A stretch of DNA of 64,000 nt from Tyto alba. Taxonomy: Eukaryota; Chordata; Aves; Strigiformes; Tytonidae. Below are positions 43,201-55,200 of this stretch, in pieces. The stretch spans positions 1,925,730 through 1,989,729 of the forward strand of contig NW_024881324.1 in the NCBI RefSeq assembly GCF_018691265.1. The letters run 5' to 3'. Both the position numbers and the translations under genes were made by a program. The notes under the pieces were generated by a model. The model did no database searches. It was not told the DNA's origin and saw nothing but the letters and a program-made list of their open reading frames with translations. Within the stretch, counting starts at the first letter, position 1. Each line of letters opens with the position of its first letter.

Positions 43201-46200
43201 AAAGGTACTTAAACATGTACTGTTGATATAATAGGTTATCATTTATTAACTTTTTTTTTAACAAGACATGAATTAGATTTGTCTATATTCAGGTTCATTC
43301 AAAGTAAGAAATATGCCAAGTCCTAAGCACATTCTGGGCATGAGCTCGCAGAAGCAAACAAGACTGTGTGAAGTTCCCTTGTCCACCACTGGTTTCATTG
43401 ATCTTAAGCTTACTTCTGTAGGAAAACTACCAGTGGATAAATGACTGGGAGTCACATACATTTATCCCCTGACTGTCTGCAGTAAACTGTCCTAGCTGAC
43501 ACTAAATGAGTTTGTGTCTTAGTTTGGGCTGAAATAGAGTTAATATTCCTTTTCAGGGACTAGATGAGTGCTGTGTTTTGGATTTAGCTTTGGGTTTGGT
43601 ATGAGAAGGATGCTGATAGCACACTGATGTTTTCAGCTGCTGCCGAGACTCCAAGGACTCTCCGACTCCCCCTGTCCTGCCCGTGCGCAAGGGCACAGGG
43701 AGCAGGGAGGGAGCACGGCCAGAGCACCAGCCTCAAACTGGCCAGTGAAATATTCCATATCATGGCACGTCATGCTCACTGTATAGAGGAGGGGTGGTTG
43801 GGAAGGAGCTCTATCGCTTCCGGGATTGCGATTGTGGGATCTTGGTATCTCGGGGTCGCTGGCCGGGAACGGGCTGGGTATTGGTTAGTGGGTGGTGAGC
43901 AATTACGCTGTACATCACCTGTTTATAGATCTCTTTTTGTTTTCCCCATCATCGTTATTGTTCTTATTTTATTGCCATTATTAAACTGTTCTTATCTCAG
44001 CCTGCAAGTCTCCCTTCACCCCTCTAATCCTTCCCCCATTCCCAGGTGGGGAGGGGGAAGGGAGGGTGATTAGCTGCGGTGGTTGGTTGCCGATCAGGCC
44101 CAAACCACAACAGTTTGGCACAAGATTCGTATGATAACCATGTTTTCAGGCTTGGCACTCCCAAGAAGTCTCAGCAAAGATCAAAAGGTGAATTGTTTGA
44201 ACTAGAATTCAGAACTGCTTTTGGAGTTTGTTCAAGTCATGTTAAAGGGACAGTGTCAAAAGCTTTGCACAAGAGTTTGTGCTGTTTTGTTCATGGGCTG
44301 GCTACAGTAGACCACTCACAATTGCACATTTAGAAGTAATATGTTTATCTGCGAGAGGGCTTGAAGTAAAGATACAAGCAATCTCTTAGGGGACTGGGCA
44401 AGTTTATATACATTTTGCTTGAAGCGGAGTGTCAAACTGAACGGAAAAAGTGTGTTGACTTTTCACTTGTTAAACTGGATCGAATACGATTGGGTTTTTT
44501 AGCCTGAGAAGGAGGGTGAGTTATTTTGCTTTGCAGCAAGCATGGGAAATCTTCCTTTATGTGAGAGAGGAGCAGGAACGCAATGCATGAAGCTCTACCT
44601 TGGGAAAAATGATGAGCCAGTTGAGAATTTATGGGTTAGAATTAGTGGGCAGACCAATGTGGACAGCATTATGGTGAGTGTCTGCTACAGACTGCCTGAT
44701 CACAAAGTTGTAAAGAGGCTTTCTTCAGACAACTGGAAGAAGCCTGACATTTGCACCTGCTGGTCCTTGTGCTGGACATTAACCACCCCGCTATCTGCTG
44801 GAAGGGCAACACAGGAAGGCACAAGCAAACTAGGAGAATTTTGTTAGTGCAATGACAATAATTTCCTGACACAGGGGATTGAGGAGGCAACAAGGAGAGA
44901 CGCTCTACTAGTGCTCATACTAACAAACAGGGAAGAATTGGTCAGGGATGTGAAGGTTGGTCGGGGGGATGTTCTTGCTCACCCACAGTAGTTATGAGAG
45001 GGTGGCGTTCAGCAGGCTCAGGAGGATCTTATTAATGTCTATAAATACCGAAGGGAGGGTGCAAAGAGGACAGAGCCTGGCTCTTTTCAGTGGTGCCCAG
45101 TGAAAGCGCAAGATGTAAACCAAAATAAAGGAGGTTCCACTTGAATATAAGAAGAAAATGTTTTACTGTGAGTATGTTCAAACACTGGAGCAGGTCTCCC
45201 AGAGTGTCTGTGGAGTCTTCATCCTCGGAGAGGTTCAAAACTGTTTTAACGTGGTCCTGATCAGCCTGCTGTAGTTGTCTCTGATTTGAACAGGGCAGTT
45301 GTACTAGATAATCTCCAGAGGCCCTCTCCCATGTCTGCTATTTTGTTACTCAGTTTTTAATTAATCCCTGTGCCCCAGAGGCTTTCAGGTGAATTGGTGG
45401 TAATGCAGTGGTGTGTACCATTAGAAAAATATATGTATGGATTAAAGCCTTATTACTACCCCAAATTTCTTTTTAGTGTGGTGTGACTAGTGCGAAGTAC
45501 TTATATATTAGTATTTCATGTATAGTATTTTCTCATTCGCTCTTGATATTTCTTCTATCTCTGGTAACTTCTGACTGTTAGGTATAGAACAGTGTGACAA
45601 TTTTTAGGGCTTTTTTTTTTTTAATGTTTAGTTCTAGGATTTCAGAGCATTAAGACTGTTCTGGCTTTAATTACAACCAACATTATAGTAGGCTGAAAAC
45701 ACAGTAGTAGCTGTTGATAGGTCATAAAATTACAGATTGCTCAGTTACTGATGAGAAAACATGAGTTTTTTGTCCATTCATTGACCCACATGGACACTAA
45801 TGAAAGGATCTTACCTGGGATGTACAGGAAAAGGGGGAGACGGAGACTTACATTTTAATAAATTGCATCTGTTAACGTAGTAACTATCCACTAATAACTC
45901 CTACCGCTTCAGTCATTCTTCCTGTGTGGTCTGTTTAGTTTGGTCTAGGGCTAATGATATTTCATCCAGATGTCACAGCATGGTTTGGGTTGGAAGGGAC
46001 CTTAAAGATCACCTGGGCAGGGCCCCCTTCCCCCAGCCCAGGGGGCTCCCAGCCCCGTCCAACCTGGCCTTGAACCCTTCCAGGGAGGGGGCAGCCACAG
46101 CTGCTCTGGGCACCCTGGGCCAGGGCCTTACCATCCTCACAGTAAAGAATTTTGTCCCCATATCTAATCTAAATCTGCTCTCTTTCAGTTTAAAGCCATT

Positions 46201-49200
46201 ACCCCTTATCCTATCACTACGTGACCTCATAAAATGTCCCTTCCCGGCTTTCTTGTAAGCCCCCTTAGTTACTGGAAGGCAGCTGTAAGGTCCCCCCGGA
46301 GCCTTCTCTTCTCCAGGCTGAACCCCCCCAACTCCCTCAGCCCGGCCCCCCAGGGGAGCTGCTCCAGCCCCCCCAGCATCTCCGTGGCCTCCTCTGGCCC
46401 CGCTCGAGCAGCTCCGTGTCCTTCTGCTGTTGGGGGCCCCCGAGCTGGCCCCAGCACTGCAGGGGGGTCTCCCCAGAGTGGAGCAGAGGGGGAGAATCCC
46501 CTCCCTCAACCTGCTGGTCACACTTCTTTTGATGCCATCCAGGACATGGCTGGCTTTCTGGGCTGCAGGTGCACATTGCCGGGTCACGTTGAGCTGCTCT
46601 TCAACCCCAAGTCCTTCTTCGCAGGGCTACTCTCAATCCGCTCCTCACTCAGCCTGGATTTGTGTTTGGGATTGCCCCAACCCATGTGCAGGACCTGGCG
46701 CTTGGCCATGTTGAACTTCAGAAGGTTTGCACGGGCCCACCTTTGAAGCCTGCCCAGGTCCCTCTGGATGACATTCATTCCCTCCAGCATGTCCCCGCAC
46801 CACACAGCTCGGTGTCGTGGGTGAACTTGCTGAAGGTGCACTCGATCCCACTGTCTGTGTCGCCAACAAAGAAGTTAAACAGCGCCGGACCCAACACCAA
46901 CCCCTGAGGAACGGCACTTGTCACTGCTCTGCGCTTGGACGTTGAGCTGTTGACCGCAACTCTTTGAGTGCAACCATCCAGCCAATTCCTTATGCACAGT
47001 CCTCCATCTGTCAAAACCATGCCTCTCCAATTTAGAGATAAGGATGCTGTGTGGGACAGTATCAAATGCTTTGCACAAGTCCGGGTAGATGATGTCAGTT
47101 GCTCTTCTCTTATCCACAAGCGCTGTAATCCTGTTGTAGAAGGCCACGGAATTCATCGGACATGATTTGCCCTTAGTGAAGCCATGCTGGCTGTCAACTA
47201 CCACCCCCTGATTTTCCATGTGCCTTAGCATAGTTTCCAAGAGGATCCGCTCCATGATCCTGCCAGGCACAGAGGTGAGACTGACTGGCCTGTAGTTCCC
47301 CAGCACTAACTTTTTTCCCTTTTTAAAAATGTCCTTCAACTTTCTTGGTGATAAGGGTCTGAGGGAGAGAGAGCTGCCTTACTTTAAGAACAGATGAATA
47401 CTTGACCTTATTCCTTAAACTTTAATGTCTTCATCCCAGTTCTGCATGGGCAGTGGGCAGGATATCTTTGGAGCATCGGGATTTGTAGCTCTTCCAGGAT
47501 ATGCAGTCTCATAGCTTGGCTGCTGCTTTCTGATAGATTCTCACTGGGGTCACAGACTGTTGTGTCGCATCATTTTGCAGACAAATGTTCTCTCTCTTGT
47601 GGTTGTCTGCATCCTCACTCTTTTGATCAAGGTAGTATCAGGGCCATAGGGAAAGGCTTTTATGCTTTTCCTGGTGTTCAGCTATGCCAGGGGGTTTCCC
47701 CAGAGTTTCACCTTGTCTTCATGTAAATTGAGACATTGGGCCTTGAGAGAAGGACAGGGGAATGGAGCTGCCTGAAGTAAAGACAGTTCTTTTCTGCTTT
47801 GTGTGTTATTGCAGTAAAAGCTGCTCATTAATTTTAGTTAAAAATGCACATATCAGTATATGTCTGGTAATCCAATCCCAAAAGGTACCAGAGAAAGGTG
47901 TGGAGAGAGATGTCATTTAGATTTGGAGAACAGACACACTAATGTCTAATGGAGTCAACTTTTGCGCTGTGTTGCAGATATGGATGTTAACAGGAGATAA
48001 ACTGGAGACAGCAACTTGCATTGCGAAAAGTTCTCACTTAGTGTCTAGGACTCAAGATATTCACATTTTCAGACCTGTAAGTATAGTTCCAACTTTGTTG
48101 GTTCGTCAAAGGACAGCTAATAACAATGTTGCTTTATATGATTAGTAGTTGGCTGCTTTTTGAAAATTGGTGGGTTATCATACTGAGTGTCATAATAACG
48201 GTCAAGAGAGTAGTACCTAGGTGGTTGTGCCAGGATGTAGAATTACAAAGCATCACTTCTGTTTAAGTGTGCTTGTTTCTAGATTTGTTGATATGCTACA
48301 GAAATGTTTGTAGCCATGTTTGGGTGACCCAGGTTCAACATGCATTTTACACTCTTCACTTATACCATGGACATAGTAAGGTACCACTGAATAATGATGG
48401 AGGGGGGTCTATGTAAGGTGCTGAGCCAGTAGGAAAGAGCGTCCAGGAATTTAGGCTATCTGAATGTGGTTCTTGCTTGTTCTAGCATTTTCATTAATAG
48501 AACTCTCTAGACACAAGCAGAATTAATCCTGAATTAAACTGTGATCTCAGCATCCTTCATATAGACATAGTTCAAATCGATATAAGAAAAATTGATATTT
48601 TTTTTGCATATTGTGATATATATTTGCATTTTATTAACATTAAGAAACAAGACTGTTTAAGAGAATTGTTAGAAAGGTAAACTGAATACTTTCTTCTATA
48701 CATTTTGATTATATTTGTGTAACATCAACTCTACAGAAGCCAAACAAAAATAGATTTTCCAGACATTGATTGATGCTGTGTGATCAGACATAATAAGTCT
48801 GTGTTTATTCTAAATGAACCACTTGCACCTACAGAAATAATTATATGAATATAATTTACATGTAAATGTAGTTTCTTCTGAAGCATCAGAATGGCAAATT
48901 AGGCCCTGCAGACTACTATTTGCAATTAAATTATTAAAGCTTCTGATAAAACTTCAGATCAATTTTTGTTGACCTTTCCATGTTGTAACACCACAAATTA
49001 AGTCTTCCTGAACAAAATCTATTTAGTTGAGTCAGATTTTTATTTTCATTACCTCGACTGGTAATAAGAGATCAGCATAAAACTGCGTTAACTTATAGTA
49101 CGCAAAGTTTTAAATTAGTTAGAAAATGGATTTATACAGAATTATTTCGGTGGCAGTATTTGTTTTAAGAAACAACTACTGGATTAACGTAAGAAAATAC

Positions 49201-52200
49201 CAAGCACTCTAACACTTCTATTTTAGTTATAAATCAGTAAGTAAAAAATTATTTTCTACTTTGGCTTCCCAAAAAGATGCATTTTGTTTTTAACACTCTT
49301 CCTTTTTATTCTTAGAAGTCTCAGCTTCTTCATAGTGTAATGAAATTAACTGATATGTTGTTCTAGAGGTATTTACAAATATTAAAAAAATACCTCTGTT
49401 AGGTGAAAGGTAGAACAGAGGGCAATTACTGCTCATCAGTGGGCGCCAAGTGCTGACATCTCTTAATCTCTGTAATGCAGAAAGATTGTAATGGACCAAT
49501 GCAATCCAGGGTTCTTAACAGTTGGCAGACAAGGAGCTTTCTCTTTACATGTTTAATTGTGGGAAAGGAGGAAAACAAATTCTGAACTGGGGCATGTGTA
49601 TGAGCTTTTCTGTTTGCAGATACTTTTTAATGTAACTCAGATTTTATGTGTAGCAGAATTCATCTGGAGGGAGAATGGTCTTTGGTCTGCATCTGATTCT
49701 AGGTAGTAGCGAGCCAAAGACAAAACTTCACATTCAGTGTAATTAAGACTCATATATTTTTAGGAGTGATGTAATCAAAGTGCTGACAGAGCCAGAAGTT
49801 CAATCAGTGTTTGTGTTTTATTCTGTGCTTGGCACTTTATCTTGCATGATAGCTCTAAAATACATCAGTCTTTTACTAGGGGAAAGAAAGTAAGTAAATA
49901 AATAGATAAAAACCAAAAAAACAAACCAAACAAACAAACAAAAAAAGAACAAAAAACAAACAAAACAAAATCAAACAAACCTGCCAGTCTCCTTAAAATC
50001 TGGTTATAATTTCAATTTTTGATGTTCTGTGTTCTAGCTCAAAACCTCCCAAAGTCCATTTGATAGCCTTTTACCATTTTTTGCATTTCACAGATGGGCC
50101 TTTCTGAAACAATAATTATGTAAAGAAAAAAAATCTATGATGTAGTTCTGTTGTATTATGTCGCTTGATCCTGCTTGCATACTTATGCAAGATCCAAAAG
50201 GATTAGTACTAGTGAGCATTTTTCTGTGCCTTTTGAAATCTGTGTCTACTTACCCAAACTGAAGGAACTATTAATATGAACATTTTGCATTATTCTGAGA
50301 ACATATTTTACAGGTTAATAAATAAGAGTTTTGGGGTTTGCTTGGTTTTTTGTCTGTTTTTTCTGTAGCCCTGCCAAGATGTAGCAGTCAGCTTGAACTT
50401 AAGATATTTTAATGTTGTTAATTCATTCATTTTTTAGCCCTGGTTTGCTTTGGTGAGGAACCAGTTAAGCTGACCACATAGATTTTCCTTGTTTGAGGAT
50501 TACTTTTTCACTGCATAGGATTTGAGGCTTGTAGTCACATCCCACAGGTATTGAGCTTGCACTGGGATAAAATGCTTGTTGAAGAGCCAAGGCCTTCTGG
50601 GTATGAGTTCTCAAAACCTGATTTATTTAGTCAGGGTTTTTTTTAAGAATATAACAAAATATTTTAAGTGAGTGTTTTTTGTTAAAGGTTACCACTCGAG
50701 GAGAGGCTCACTTAGAACTAAATGCCTTTAGGAGGAAGCATGACTGTGCCTTGGTGATATCTGGGGACTCACTTGAGGTAAGAACTTGGTTTCTGTCAAA
50801 TTATATTTATCTATATGTCTATGTTTAAAAAGTAAAGTATCAGTGTCTTCATGTTCTTAAACTTTTTTCCAATATTTGCCCATACATTAAGTTGTCCTTG
50901 GAGATACTTTTGCTTTTCACTGCATGCTAATTAGAGGATATATGTTCTAGATAGGCAAATGCTATTGGTTCTGTGGTCTCCTGGATGGTAACAGAATGGA
51001 ATCTGTATGTAGTGTGCTTTAGTATCATCTCTTCTCTTAACTCCAAAGCGTGTTGGCTCTCTAAATGAAAAAGAATGTCAGTTTAAAATAATAAAGCTGC
51101 AGTCAGAAGAATGTGGCTTTTTGTCCCATGTGGATATCGTGCAAGCAAAACTTCATAAAATAATTATTTAGACTGTGTTTTTGTGTCAGACTACATGTAG
51201 TAGTATTTAATTGTAAGTAAACACGAGTGTATTTTTTTCCTTAGGTTTGTCTGAAGTATTATGAGCATGAATTTGTAGAGTTGGCTTGTCAGTGTCCTGC
51301 TGTAGTGTGCTGCCGATGTTCTCCCACCCAAAAAGCTCACATTGTGAAACTGTTACAGCACCACACTGGAAAACGCACGTGTGCAATAGGTAACTGTTGG
51401 CATGATCTTCATTTGCAGTAGCTAAAAACTGTAATAAACTTAAGCAGCAGATGGCACCACTGAGAAATAGTTGAAACGAAACCAGAGAGGCTTCTTTATC
51501 AAGAGCCAGGTATTACGTAGCTGTAGCAGAAAATGCCATTCCATGAGAAAGGTATGCTTATCTTCTTTATTCCACACGAAAAAGTCTTGATTGTTGAAGT
51601 AATTAATCATAATCCATAGATTAATTATAAAAATTTAAAGGTATATAAGATGTTTCTAAAATACTGTAAAGCTAGGAGCGTAAAACCTCTGAAGAGCTGA
51701 ATATTGCAGTGACGTTTTCCAGGTGATGGAGGAAATGATGTCAGCATGATCCAAGCAGCAGACTGTGGAATTGGAATTGAAGGCAAGGTAATGTTAACAG
51801 TTTCATTGTCAACTACGGGCCACATAGTAGTGTAGTAACATGGGAATAGAAGCTTTAGTCTTAAACAGTAATGAATTGATGGTTTCTAATTAAAGTATGC
51901 TGTAAGATTTTATAAAAATGCTTAGTCTTTGAACTAATATTTTCTTTATTTCTATGTCCTCTGCTTTATCTTTTTAAATACAAAAAGCAAGAAAAGCAGA
52001 AAACATATTTTTGTGCAACATTTACCTGAAAGAAGCAGGATAGGCGATTAAACTAATTTGTTAGAGCCACTGCATCTTGAAATATGCACAAAAAAAATCA
52101 TCCTTTGTGTCTCATTGCAAAGTTGATTTCTGAAGCAGGAACAAACTAGACTTTTAAAAACGAATTATCACTTAGAATTTTGAAATTTGAAACACATCTT

Positions 52201-55200
52201 TTACACTGGATTTCATATTTAGAATATTTTTGTTTTGTTCTAGGAGGGAAAACAGGCTTCCCTAGCCGCTGACTTTTCTATCACACAGTTTAAACACATA
52301 GGTAGGCTGCTGATGGTACATGGTCGAAACAGTTACAAAAGATCAGCAGCACTTGGTCAATTTGTCATGCACCGAGGCCTTATTATTTCAACTATGCAGG
52401 TATTTAAAACTTTGTTTTCTGAATAGTTAAAACCACTATGTCTTTCTTCGAAATGTCACAGAATCTTAATCAACCAGTATTGTTATTTTTTTCTTTATTG
52501 TAATGTCTTGTATCTAGAATTATATTAAATATATATCATTATCTGCTTTTTGTAGGCTGTATTTTCATCAGTCTTCTATTTTGCATCTGTTCCCTTGTAC
52601 CAAGGATTCCTAATGGTAGGGTAAGTCAAAACTATCAGGTATGATATCTGGTAATAAATATAGGAGACTAACTTGTTAAATACCATCTTGTAGTTGGTGT
52701 CTGCCACGTTTTTCATACATTTACCATTGGTGTGCTACCAAAACCTGGAATGAATCTACAAAGAAAGGTCAGACTAGGCTGAATATGCACTATATGCACA
52801 TACTATATTTCACATACGGGGTGAAAACACCAGAGGAAATCTGCCAGACCAGGTTCAGCTGTTACAGAGATTGCCATACAAGCTTCAGTGAGAATCACAG
52901 ATTCTCCTGTTAAAAATGGAGCTGAAGCTACTGACGATGAAATTTCCTCTGAGAGTGTGCTACCCATAGATTTCCGTTCGGGTGAGTGTGTGCAGGATTA
53001 GGAGCACCCTGGTTATGTTGCAGAAGCTGCTTTGGTAATACAGTTCCACAAGTCATACAGCTGAGGGATATGCATATATTCAGGTTTGTCCCTGCTCTCT
53101 GCCCCTTCTGTCGTAAGAGCTTCTTTTTATCCTCCTTGCAAACAATAACAACTTAAATCAATAGTAGTGTAAATCAAAGTCTAATTACAGCAGCCTGCAG
53201 AGGCAAGCAGTAGACCTCTCCAAAATGTCTGTAAATAGTTGTGCTAAGTTCTAGGAAAGTACATACTAAAGTATATATCTGGCATGTGCTTACTAAAATC
53301 CAAAGCCACTTACAGAGCTGCTCAGACTTTTGTTCACCCACCTACCCATACCATGATGTTCAGAATATAGTGTTCATTTTTTCTTCACTTTTCACACCAT
53401 CATCTGTGGATGAATACAAATGTCAGGTCTTTGAACTAGTTGTCCAAAGTGCAAGTGCACAGGGAGTACAGTAACAGGCAATAAGCTTGGGTGATACCCA
53501 TAGAAGAAAGAAATGTATGTACTGGTTTTGAATGTATAAAAGCTCCGTAACTTCTCCTGACCGGCAGCTCTCAGAAGCACAAGAGCAGGTTGCATGTGTA
53601 AAGCTGTATTGGTAAGCTGCCTCAGTACTGGGCAGAAGAACCAGTTTAATTCCACTTACAATAAAAAGAATAATTGAACTCAGTAGATAAATTGACACTT
53701 ATTTTTATGATATAATTTTAAACTTATGTGCTTTCCTTTCACCTAGGTATGCAACCATATATACTATGTTTCCAGTCTTCTCCCTAGTATTGGATCAGGA
53801 TGTGAAGCCAGAAATGGCATTGCTATATCCAGAACTTTATAAGGATCTCACAAAGGTATGGATGTCCTCAGTGCTCAGATATGAACAAATGCTGCAATCT
53901 CTGGTGTGCAGAACTGGGAATTCTTACATTTTCTTAAGGTACTCCATGCAAGACAGATGCACAACTAATGTAATGCAGACTTTTGCACTATGAAAATAAT
54001 CTGTGGTACCAAATGTTCCACTCAGTTTTATTCATACGTTCATTAAATCACCAGTGGTTGGACTGAAATAATTCAAACACAAAGGTATGTTGATGTAAAA
54101 GTTGGGTTTAGTCTGGCCTCAAAATCTCTCATCTGGCTTTATTTATCCTTCCTTTTTCACAGTTCCCTCTTCCTTTTTAACGAGTAGATTAATTTATAGA
54201 ATTTTTTTCCCCCTAAACCCCAGAAATTACTACTGACCTTTCCAAAAGCTGACTTTCTTTAAATATCAGATATTGATAACTGATATATCTTAACTGAATC
54301 ACCTGTAGATACTGCTTTCTGTGTGTTTGCACATACCTGCAAACAATGAACGTGTATAATTTCTTTACCCACAAAAGTGAAACAAATCCGAATATTCTGT
54401 TTTCATAAGTTTTGTGAAAAATAATTGTACTCTATCTTAAACTGTCATCTGGAAAAGTTATGATCCAAGGCAGAAGCAGATAGTCTTTTTAGGGATAGAT
54501 TCTTTGAAGATGTGTCTAAGAGGTCAAAAGCAGACTGTAGTCAAGGGGGTCCAAACGTTTCAGAGCCTTTGTCTTTTTAATTGTACTAAATTAGCTATTA
54601 GCTATGTTAGTCTGGGAGAATTTTTACTCAGCTCTTGGAGATCTTGGTTCTCTCTTTCTCCTCTTCAGAATCTTTAAAGTTTCTTTGTGAGATTTTAGCC
54701 TATGATTAATCTCAAAAAAGCATGCCCTCATACCTGCTAAAGGCAGTTGTAAGCTTGCCTGTGGATGGAACTTGGAATCATCTTATTTCCAGAGATAGAA
54801 GTTACCTGTGCTTGGAAACTGCCCAGCGTGGGTAGATGAATGCAGGCTAAATTTTTTGTTTAGGTTTAAATGACAGTTCTTGGAGATGCTGAATCACTGG
54901 CTTTCCCAGTTTACATTGCACCTCTAAATAAGTAGAACCCAAATAATTCTCTGAAGATTTAAAAAAAAAAAAAAAAAAAAAAAGGAGAATGTGGAGAACC
55001 GGAGAGAGTACAGTTCAGTGCATTGTGTGGGGCAGGTGATGATCAGTGAATGATTATGGGTGAGTAGTACAGAAAGTTATTTATGTTCTACGCTTGACTT
55101 CACTTTTACAAGGTAATCTTATGGTGAGTGTTCGTTACAACAATTTATGATCATGCTGCCTTAGTCGTGGCACCGTGAAGCCTACCTATTTCTGCACATT

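Larger units (their letters stand above)
43515..44112 (+). mobile_element. Solo LTR of an avian endogenous retrovirus
   Basis: A 598-bp element that begins TGTCTTAGTTTGG and ends CCACAACA. It is flanked by 5-bp GTTTG duplications and has no internal retroviral sequence beside it, so it is a solo LTR left by recombination. It has an ATTAAA poly(A) signal at 43980-43985 and a G-rich 3' part. The sequence resembles LTRs I recall as common in many birds, in the ERVL/ERVK range; the exact family is not settled. It lies in the same sense as ATP9B. No retroviral gene is present. Confidence 0.85.
43205..47977 (+). other. ATP9B: ATP9B intron (4.8 kb) crowded with mobile elements
   Basis: GT-AG intron ending gttgcag. 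It contains a solo LTR (43515-44112), a plus-strand CR1 remnant (44545-45355) and a minus-strand CR1 remnant (45970-47345). Together these make up more than half of it. The rest (44118-44544, 45356-45969, 47346-47977) is not assigned to any element. Confidence 0.9.

Noticed and set aside
43627..44073. 148-codon plus-strand ORF
   Set aside because: It lies wholly within the solo LTR, which is noncoding; the frame is incidental.
46009..46587. 192-codon minus-strand ORF as a host gene
   Set aside because: It reads as the CR1 reverse-transcriptase C-terminus, so it is part of the mobile element and not a host gene.
46234..46746. 170-codon plus-strand ORF
   Set aside because: It is the antisense shadow of the GC-rich C-terminal part of the minus-strand CR1 reverse transcriptase.
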